Positions 55,981-64,000 of a stretch of 64,000 nt of DNA are shown piece by piece. Made by a program: the position numbers and the translations under genes. How positions within the stretch are numbered: the first letter of the stretch is position 1; each line of letters opens with the position of its first letter. Origin of the DNA: Melampsora larici-populina 98AG31 (lineage: Eukaryota > Basidiomycota > Pucciniomycetes > Pucciniales > Melampsoraceae); contig NW_006768767.1 of NCBI RefSeq assembly GCF_000204055.1, forward strand, positions 1,218,168 through 1,282,167, in the 5' to 3' direction. The notes beneath the pieces are model-generated. The model did no database searches. It was not told the origin of the DNA and saw nothing but the letters and a program-made list of their open reading frames with translations.

Positions 55981-57996
55981 ATGACCAGACAACCAAGTGA
56001 AGGTCTTAATTTACGTTTGGAACTGATTGGAGAAAGATTAAAAGTCTATCTTCTAATTTCCTCTATCGAGTTCAATAGGAGCTTATTGTACCACAAAAGT
56101 CATTTGCTGGTGGCGATTTATGTAATTTTAATTGCTCGATGCTTCGATGTCGGAGTAGTTCGATTCCAAAACTTCGTGTTGAACCTCGCATCTGAGGGAT
56201 GGAAAGGAATCACTATGTTGCGACGTTACTTCTGTAATGCTATTTCTTGCTGTTGTTCATTTGAAGAGTGTGATCTCAAAAATCCAAAATCTAGTAAGCG
56301 ATGATGATTGCAATGTCTCTGTGCTTTTACAATGAATCCTCAATCAATAATTTGCTGAACTTAACAGACTCCACCCAGCGCTTTTTGGCGAGTCATGAGA
56401 GCAAGCACGAACCAAGTCGAAAGATCACGAGGAGGTTTACTCAATAGTCCTACTTGTCGACGTCTGATGTCTTTACCAATATGGGGTGGACGATGGTCAT
56501 ATTTTCTTGTCGAAACCGATCCGGGCGACGAGTTGGCCTGTATCGATGCATTTCAATATGATGCGAGTCGAGAAACGAGGGATTTGGTTTTAGGTCGATT
56601 GCTTCCTACGCATCAAGCAGTTTCTGATAGCTTGGAAGACATGCTTGCGATTCTGAGTGTGCATGTTGAGAGCTTCAACACAATCAAATCTTGTGAAAGT
56701 GATCTTGTAGTGATGGAACATCAAATGGAAGATACGATGGTTAGCGACTGGGTTCGCATTCTCAACTCAGTTCACTCTGATGCCAAAGCTGTTCTAGCTG
56801 CGTGGAATCGACAAGAGCGCGACTTGATCTATGAAGAGCTTATGACAATGACCGAACTATCCCCCATCACACGTTGGTACATCAATCAAAATATTCGGGC
56901 GATCACGAAACAAGAGGATCGTTGGCGCAAAGGGGTCACAATGAACCTATCCGAAAGACTCCTCTTCTGGTTCTGGAATCTATTTATGCTTCTCGGGTGC
57001 ATCATTCCAGACACGATCAACTTTCTTGTACACGCTTTAGTGGCTGTGATGCGTTCATTGCCTAATAGGCCTCAACGTTTGATGATGATATTGTCAATTG
57101 TAGATTTCCCCTTTGCGGATGAAAGACTGGCTAGGTCTTGCCTCGTCCAACACTTCATAGGTCTTTTGATCAGTGATATATTCGGTCTCAAAGCTACTTT
57201 TGATGAAAACTTTCGATACACCGGTTTTAAGAACATCAAAGGATTATGGTGGAAAGGCCTTTTGACCGTTCTCTGGAATTTGATAGCTCACAATCGGAAA
57301 AGACTATCCGATGTTTTCTTCAAGCTTTCGATTAAACATCAAACTGTTTCGAGCACGACGATTGAAACCATCGCCCTCAAATTCCGACGCTTACGACGTT
57401 GTAACTCTTACAGCTTCTCGTGGTTCGAGACTTATAAGCAAAGTCATCGGTTTAGAATGCAAATTAGTTATCATAAACAAGACCAGGAAGATATCGTACG
57501 TGCATTGAAATGGACTGGTCGCTTCAAATATCGAGTTAGATCTAGTGAGGATCTCTTTGGAAAGTTTACCATTTGGATTGCTACCATTATCATTGGTTGT
57601 TCGATTTGCGCATCAACTTTTCCGATTAATGCTTATGCGGCCTTGACACCTTTAACTTATTATTCAAATATTATAGTCTGGATGGGATTAGATGTCTTAA
57701 ATCGATCACAAAGTTATCTAGATGTATTACGATTCTTTACCATCAATGTAGGTTCAATGTTTCCCGCTATCACAATCTTGATCATCAACTTGGGATGGTG
57801 GATAGCGAATCGCAGAGCACTCTTCACTTACTTAAACCGTCCTTTTTGGATTAGTTTTGGAGTTATGTTTGTGGCTAGTTTGTACGCTAAATTCTATGGT
57901 GAAATGTTTAAATCGTTTGGTCTTTGGATTCGTAAGATGTTTATAAAACCTAGTAAACCATCCACCAGTATTAATACGATAGAGTTAAAGTGTTAG
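55981..57996 (+). CDS. Multi-pass membrane protein of unknown function, two exons
   Basis: Exon 1 from ATG 55981 ends at 56293 before GTAAGC. The main exon is open from about 56368 to TAG 57994-57996. The acceptor TTAACAG (56367) gives the wrong phase; acceptor GCGAG at 56391-56392 is phase-compatible and gives 638 residues. A start at ATG 56395 (533 residues) is the alternative. Exon 1 holds one probable membrane segment (LLVAIYVILIARCFDVG). The main part has a soluble helical half (DSLEDMLAILSVHVESF), then segments LLFWFWNLFMLLGCIIPDTI, FTIWIATIIIGCSICAS, FFTINVGSMFPAITILIINL and FWISFGVMFVASLYAKF. I recognise no family; the soluble-helix plus terminal membrane layout is all that can be said. 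Confidence 0.65.
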
Positions 57997-58602
57997 AATC
58001 CCTCTCTTGCCTGTCTTTCTCTTATATGCTCACATGATATACATTCTTTATACTATGATAGGATATTCATTACATTTACGATTGTATCACCATTGATCAC
58101 TTGTAAAATCTGTTCACGTTTCAAACAATTTCAATTCCAAGAGTTGTTCAGTCAATTTAGACTCAATTGATGCAGCAGAATTTTCTGAGCTGGTGCATGA
58201 TCGAGAGGCTTTTGCTGTGCCATAGATTTCCCTCACCACGCCGAGGGATTTAGTTCTTCTACGCACTGGAGACCGTCTCGATATGGCTTGGCCCACTTTG
58301 TAGGGCTCGCGTATTGGCCCAGGTAGCACTCGGACCGACTGACCAAGTATTCCCCATCTGATTGGGTCATGTTTCTAACAATTCTAGTACTCGGGCTACA
58401 ATCAGGCTGATTGCGTGAGTTGATTACAGTGGTAATAGCTTCGGATGAAGCATAAGTGTATGGACTCATTCTGGACAATCAGCAATGGCCAAGGGTGTGA
58501 AAGATGGTTATAAAGCATTTGGATTACATATCTGTCTTGACAATGAATAAGCGCACACTTTGCTGGGTATGCTAAAAGGTTGAGATCAAACACATGGATA
58601 TA
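57997..58602. other. Intergenic stretch
   Basis: About 600 bases. Two overlapping - strand open frames (58114-58329 and 58233-58478) read as short Ser/Arg-rich peptides in different frames, without a domain. Not called as a gene. Confidence 0.3.
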
Positions 58603-58780
58603 CAGTCAACTCTGAAATAACCCATACCCCTTGTAACACATACTCTGGCCTAACCCATGCCTTTTTTGGTCCATAATTTCCACTTTTTAGCCCAGAAGAC
58701 CATTGTGATAACACATACTCTATGAAAACCCATACCTTTTGGGTTCCATAAAAAGGTATGGGTTATTTCAGAGACAACTG
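58603..58780. mobile_element. 178-bp TA-flanked MITE
   Basis: Inverted ends CAGTCAACTCTGAAATAACC and, at the right, GGTTATTTCAGAGACAACTG, with TA on both sides. The arms (about 28 bases) include CCCATACC. The internal phrases AACACATACTCT and AAACCCATACC are repeats of the arm. CAGT ends match pogo/Fot1-type transposons. Confidence 0.8.
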
Positions 58781-59113
58781 TACTGTCAGATTTTCACTTT
58801 CAAAACGTCGACCGATGTTTGACCAGTAGCTTTTACAAAGCTGTGCTGCGGTATGTAGCAACTGTGAGCAAGATGGGCGTCGATTCTGTTTTCTGGGTGA
58901 ATGGGGTAACCTTCCTTCATATAAGATTGACACAATACTTAAATACATACCTATAATTACATCGAAGCTTATTTGGATGCTGGACTTTTATTACGTACAC
59001 ATACTTACGAGTAATTTTGCCCTTGAAAAAGATTCCATCTTTCACCCCTCCGGGTGCATATCTAATAAGCCCCATAGACAAGTCATATACCGATATTTAC
59101 ACCCAGCTTAGTT

Positions 59114-62100
59114 ATGGCATCTGTGGTCAAGAGCCGTACGGTGACAGTGAGTGAATATTTCAGCCCTTATATTACTTTTGCTAAAAAGTTTGGCCCGATC
59201 GAGAAAAAATAAAACAGAATAGACCCAGAATCCGCCGCAGCAGTCACAACGCAGCAGAGAGAAAAAATTTTGGGGTGCTGTGGGCTGTGGTGTGAGCTCC
59301 CTTCCATCCCATCGATTTCCCAGCTGCCGCCAAAAAAATCATATTCTTCAAATCCCGGTCGATCACTTCCTTTTCCTCATTAAAAAGCTCAATTGTTTAG
59401 AATGGATGAACCGTCATTTGAGAAGATTGTCATTGTACATATAGGAATTAGATTAATGAATTCTAGATAAAATCGGTGTCAAAATTGAAATCGTTTCAAT
59501 CTTCTTCATAGGATTCCGAGCAAATCGATCAGTTTTGATCTTGTTAAAAAAGATAGTCTCTAGATTACATAAGAGACCTGAGATTGTCCACAATCTCTTC
59601 CATAGGAACAAAGGATGGTTGATTGGTTTTTACCGATCAAAAGCAGTTGATGTTTGGATTTTGAATCTCTTCAAGAAAACAGAGATCAATCTCGTTCATA
59701 GACCATTGATCATAGGACTGTTTCGTGAGTCATAGGAGATTCTCGATCGAGAATTGACTGGTTTTGATATTGTTCATAACCAGTCAATGATATTGATAAT
59801 CTCAATCACCTTGAAAACTGGCACACACTTCAAATATCTTTCATAGGATATTCAATCTCAGACTTTTGTTATGCATCAGAGCTCGGCACTGGATAGGTTG
59901 ATGATATGTAAGATACATCTCATTCCACTTGCCCTTTTTCTTGGATTAGCACAGTAGTTGTGAGCTCCATAAAAGCTTCAACAACATTCCTTAAGTTCAT
60001 TTGTTAACAAATGCTCGTTATCAACATAGGAGGAACCATTTAAAAAGTTTCACACAACAGATGATCCGTTCGAGCGGATTTGACCTATTGACTACAACTT
60101 GTGATCTCCAAACACCAAAGTTCGACACATTGACTCCAAACTTGACAGTGTTCAACTCGGGACTGTATGGGTAAGTATGGGAGAAGGATACCTAGAGATG
60201 ATATTGGGGATAATCAGTAAGTTGAATGAAATGCACCAAACGGAGAAATGGGAGGAATTGAAGTGATAAAGTGTACCTTATTTCTTACAAAGATCATCAA
60301 TCAATTGTCCACCATGGATGGACACGTTTCCAGGATGCGAGAAGCAGCGAGTGTCGTAGTTGAGTTTAGTGACGAAAAGGAAGTGATCGACCGGGATTTC
60401 GAGAATATGGTTTTTTGGCGGCAGCTGGGAAATCGATGGGATGGAAGAGAGCTCACTCCACAGCCCCCAGCACCCCAAAATTTTTTCTCTCTGCTGCGTT
60501 GTGACTGCTGCGGCGGATTCTGGGTCTACATTCTGTTTTATTTTTTCTCAATCGGGCCAAGCTTTTTAGCAAAAGTAATACGATGTTAATCATATCATAC
60601 CGATCGCTTCAGCTCTTCTTTCATTTTGAACTCTATTCATCTGATCCTGCTAGACCTACGGTACATTTGAATATCTCCATGAGCTGTTAAAAGCCGAGAC
60701 GCAGGATGGTATTATTGCCAATATCATACTAGACAATCATCACCATCATCACCCACATCGTAACCCACAAGATCGTGATGATAACGATATACCGAAGTGT
60801 CCTCATGAATTTACCCTGCGCAGACGAAAAAAAGTACTGGCGATGGCCAGGGGGCTGACGAAAAAGTCACACTTGCTCGAAGAGGACGAACTGGTGGTCC
60901 ATCTGGGGGATTCAGTGCTCGCAATGTATTCCGAATGGAACATGAAGTGGGAGGTCAGTCTAAATCATCACCGGAGCGACTAGTTCTTATCATTGAGGTG
61001 ACATTCATGTCCATGGCGATTGCTTCTTTACACAATTCGGTTATCATACAGTTTCATGTCGATTGCGAAAGCAAACCTCGGGTCATGATCGGACAGGCGA
61101 CCACTGTCACTCCGCACAGCGGCTCAGCAAAATGGAAGACTATCACTGTGGGACGATGGATGGAGATAAAAAAATTACTCGAAGCACCAGGTGCTAATGT
61201 GAGTATGCATCCTACACACGCGAATCTGCTGGAACGCTGAGTCATTGAAGCGACTTGCTATGCCAGTGGAAACTTCACTTCAAAGTAGTGTGGTTCTGTG
61301 AAGACCCCGTGTCACTGCTGAATAGTGCTCAGCGCGAGTTGACTGATCTGCAGATAGCGTTGACGCAAGCCGGCACCACATTGTTTGAAACGTCTAAACG
61401 TCCCTCCATTGATATCACACATTTGGTCTTTCGATCAAAACGCAGTGGAAAGACCAAGCATTTGTATGTTCAAAGTAATATACTTACAAAGTTTGAATAC
61501 TTCCAGAAATGTGCGTGAAAAGCCATCCATTCGATGCTATGTGTTTGACCAACTTAGCTGACTGGCGTGTCTTTGGAATACCCAGGCCACTCAGCAGAAT
61601 ATTCTGAGACCCAACCCGCGGATGACTCTCAGCTCAAGATGAAAGGCTGCTCAGTAGAAGATTCCGAGAGTCAAAAAGTTGATGGATCACAGCTCAGCGC
61701 GGATCAGACAGGGAATAACGAAGGGGTATATTGGGATGATTCCGATGACGGATGGGATAGTGACTCAGATAATGCTGAACCAGAAGAGGTGCTTATATTT
61801 ACATCTTGAAATTTTCTTCGAAAATCCTGATGAATCAGTTGACGGGTCAAGTGAAACTGATCTATGACGTCAGAACGATACTTTCAAAGCAACCATCCAT
61901 GTCACGGACACCTCGTCAGTGATGCTATCTTCGTGTAAATCATCCTGATGAAGCATACTTATCATAACATTCTTAGTCGACAAACGTATCGAGCATTTAT
62001 CAACTATGCAAGCACTGGAAACAGGTCAGTGGGGATAATATTCAACACCCAACATGCTTTCACTGTCGTGTTCTATCCTGCAAATCTGATCGCCTTCCAT

Positions 62101-62657
62101 CAACTTAGAGCTCTGTATTTTGCACCTCTGCGTTCTGCATACACCAAATACTGCAACACATTTTATCCCAGTCTGACTTCAAGGACTGTGCGATTGACCC
62201 AAGGGCGGCGTACCCCTTGGCCTGAGTGGGCCGAAAGCCATTGTACTCCTCATGGCGTGGTACCAGGTTTCAAAATGCTCTCCAGCCCGAAGAGTCTGTA
62301 CCGCCTTGCCGATAGTAAGTAAATCTTGACATCATGCGGTTGAATTTGACCCCTAAGAGCTTTATCAAGGATTTCTCATGCAGATTACTTTTATGAAATG
62401 AAGTGTTGATCATTCCAGAACTTAAAGCTATATGCTACAAGCAAATCATTGACTCCTTGGATGTGAGATATGTGATCTCTGAGATAGACAGTTCAGTTTT
62501 CCAGGAGCACGAAGAATTGCGTGTGGCAGCTTATAAGTTCATGCGGAAAAACTGGAAGTCGTACGAAACCAAGGATATTGCTTCCTTTATCAAAAATCTA
62601 TCACAAGAGGAGGCGGAGCTTGTTTCAGAACACATACTGAAGAATCTTACTCCTTGA
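59114..62657 (+). CDS. BTB-domain protein, eight exons
   Basis: Exons 59114-59146, 60654-60953, 61052-61198, 61267-61474, 61586-61788, 61874-61914, 61977-62314 and 62419-62657 join in phase to 502 residues. The N-terminal half has a MATH-like position but no clear match (FHVDCESKPRVMIGQ, WMEIKKLLEAPGA, WKLHFKVVWFCEDP). An acidic linker (DDSDDGWDSDSDNAEPEE) precedes a short BTB stretch (TIHVTDTSRQTYRAFINYAS) and the usual fungal tail SPKSLYRLADK, LKAICYKQIIDSL, LRVAAYKFMRKNWKS. About five residues usual after LADKY are missing at the last junction. BTB proteins mediate dimerisation and may recruit substrates to Cul3 ligases. Intron 1 (1,507 bp) hosts an inverted-repeat element; exon 1 (11 codons) is the least certain. 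Confidence 0.75.
59170..60580. mobile_element. 1.4-kb inverted-repeat element in intron 1 of the BTB gene
   Basis: Arms of about 225 bases face each other: TTACTTTTGCTAAAAAG near 59172 to CCCGGTCGATCACTTCC near 59370, mirrored from about 60355 to 60578. TA on both sides is consistent with a TA target. The interior (59400-60350) has no transposase; it contains repeated ATAGGA motifs. Superfamily unknown; too long for a simple MITE. Confidence 0.75.
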
Positions 62658-63534
62658 AATAAAATTTTATACTCTTATATTTGTGAAAGTTCTTTCGTTG
62701 ATTCATATTGAGATTATGGCATGGTATGACTTTGTGTGACATATACGAGTAATGCTTTTCTCATGATGTAGTGATTCAATATCGTTGTAAGTATATGGGG
62801 CCTAAGAAGTAGAACTTGTAGTTTACTTTTCTCTTTCTCTTCACTGACTTTTTCCTATCACTGAAAGAAGCTTTGCTCTTATAGTCACTATATGATTGGT
62901 GTGCCACTGTAATGAACAACAAGATCATTTCTCATAGTCAGGTAATTATATTTTGCTCTTGTGATGATGATGAAATGATTGATACCAACTCTTTCCCATC
63001 ACTACAAGCAGCTTTTCTCGTTTGGTCACTGTGATCTATCTACCATCAAAGTCACTGACAAGCTATTTCCCTCATTGGTAACCATCAGGTGTCGTCATAT
63101 TACAACAACATTGACACCACCCTCCTCATGAAGTTATGATACAAAATGTGAAATTGTGCACCCAGATGACCTGTTCTTTTGAATTCCTGGTATCCAAGAT
63201 TGTAGCTGCATGAATGAAAGCGATCAGATAGAAGTCACTTTGAGGAAAAAGTCTATAAGAAGATTGGATGTAGGATTGATCCCTAGGTATTTATGATTAC
63301 ACGATCTTTGAAGTTCAATTCCTGGTTGCAGTGACCGGATGTCATGATGGGAATCTTGGTTTCGTCAGGCAAGCTTCGAGTCAAGGTAATGGGCTTCTTT
63401 TTCTTGTATTGGCGATGCGTCAAATTGTTGTAAGGCCCATTCTACGATTTGCTAGCAATTTTAAGAGATCAGTAAAACATCAGTATCAGACTCAGATCCA
63501 TTGATTCAAATTTGCAAGACTCACAGAAGTTGGA
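62658..63534. other. Intergenic stretch between convergent genes
   Basis: About 880 bases between the BTB gene and the 3' end of the - strand gene. Short phrases (CTCATTGG, CTTTCCCATCACTACAAGCAGC / CTTTTTCCTATCACTGAAAG) recur loosely. No gene. Confidence 0.35.
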
Positions 63535-64000
63535 TCATATAGATATCGTCTCCACCTTCACTCGCTTCTGGTCAATTTCGTCAACTTCTGTCTTAGCCAT
63601 AACTCGTTTCGTTTGATCGAGTTGCGTGTCAACGTCTGTGATACAGTGGCTTACCGACTCCAACTTCACAGGTTTGCTATCAACTTGCTGAGCTGAACTG
63701 CTACTTGTTTGGGTGAGTTTATTGGGGGAATACAATATTTGCTCATCATCATCGTCATCATCGAGTAGAATTGGGTTTTCGTAACTCGAAAAGGATTTGG
63801 TAGGTTGTTTGTCATCACACAGATCAATGACCAATGATTTGCTAGCGCTTGTCTTTGGTTTGACTTCAGGCTTAGTTTCCTGGCGAGTCAAATCGGATGA
63901 AGGTCCAGATTGGGACGTGAGCCGAGGCGGAGATTGCAGTTGGATATCTGGCAGTGGTAGTGGACTGACGGTTGGAGGAATGAAGCCGGCACTGATCAGC
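63535..64000 (-). CDS. C-terminal part of an unrecognised protein with SUMO-interaction-like motifs
   Basis: The frame is open from the right edge of the window to TGA/TAT-region stop at 63535, about 154 codons, so the gene begins outside. The part seen starts LISAGFIPPTVSPLPLPD and is disordered, rich in Ser, Pro and Lys. Two hydrophobic patches next to acids, KSLVIDLCDDKQ and NPILLDDDDDDEQ, fit SUMO-interacting motifs. The tail DEIDQKRVKVETISI contains VKVE, resembling a SUMO consensus site (hydrophobic-K-x-E). No domain identifies the protein; a nuclear role is a guess. A further 3' intron cannot be excluded. Confidence 0.5.
   Translation of the reverse strand, partial: LISAGFIPPTVSPLPLPDIQLQSPPRLTSQSGPSSDLTRQETKPEVKPKTSASKSLVIDLCDDKQPTKSFSSYENPILLDDDDDDEQILYSPNKLTQTSSSSAQQVDSKPVKLESVSHCITDVDTQLDQTKRVMAKTEVDEIDQKRVKVETISI

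Noticed and set aside
58114..58478. Two overlapping - strand frames
   Set aside because: They overlap in different frames without a splice solution, and no domain was seen.

Overview
The window looks like a gene-sparse, transposon-rich stretch of a filamentous basidiomycete genome, most likely a rust fungus (Pucciniales). The host genes are short-intron fungal genes: MDM34 belongs to ERMES, a complex largely confined to fungi, and there are a Gyp1-type Rab GAP, a prohibitin, an Hsp20 and a BTB protein. Between them lie layered DNA transposons, MITEs and tyrosine-recombinase retrotransposons. One 100-base assembly gap (21770-21869) shows this is a draft scaffold.

Region 1-16.8 kb is a nest of mobile elements. 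The outermost is a DIRS-order (Ngaro-type) retrotransposon on the + strand, with gag, RT/RNase H and a tyrosine recombinase; its 5' end lies beyond the window. Its gag gene is broken twice. A second, nearly complete element of the same order (1438-8477, - strand) carries split direct repeats in the order A1-ORFs-B1-A2-B2 and left no target-site duplication. A 3.3 kb Mutator-like element (8997-12271) has a 9-bp duplication, subterminal GTTACG motifs and pieces of a cellular-looking gene, and itself contains an 89-bp pogo-like MITE. The nested element's gag has two spliceosomal introns. The second is exactly absent from the outer element's gag.

Region 17-38 kb holds a broken Myb/SANT-like gene, a divergent Hsp20/prohibitin-2 pair sharing a 434-bp promoter, a CACTA-type palindromic element around the assembly gap, a wrecked Ty1/copia element, an intron-containing tRNA-Thr(AGT), GYP1 (six exons) and MDM34 (four exons plus an out-of-frame C-terminal block).

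Region 38-55 kb is mostly repeats: an (ACTAT)42 microsatellite, a full hAT element whose nine-exon transposase has a single stop codon inside its BED finger, a second tRNA-Thr(AGT) gene split by a CACTA-type MITE, a MITE nested in the arm of a larger inverted-repeat element, and several further MITEs.

Region 55-64 kb has an unrecognised multi-pass membrane protein, a BTB-domain gene whose first intron contains a 1.4 kb inverted-repeat element, and the 3' end of a - strand gene with SUMO-interaction-like motifs.

The cellular genes act in separate processes: protein folding, the mitochondrial inner membrane, ER-mitochondria tethering and Rab GTPase control. No cluster or operon-like logic is visible apart from the divergent Hsp20/PHB2 promoter. 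The best candidate for something new is the spliced, split-direct-repeat retrotransposon nested in an intron-less relative.
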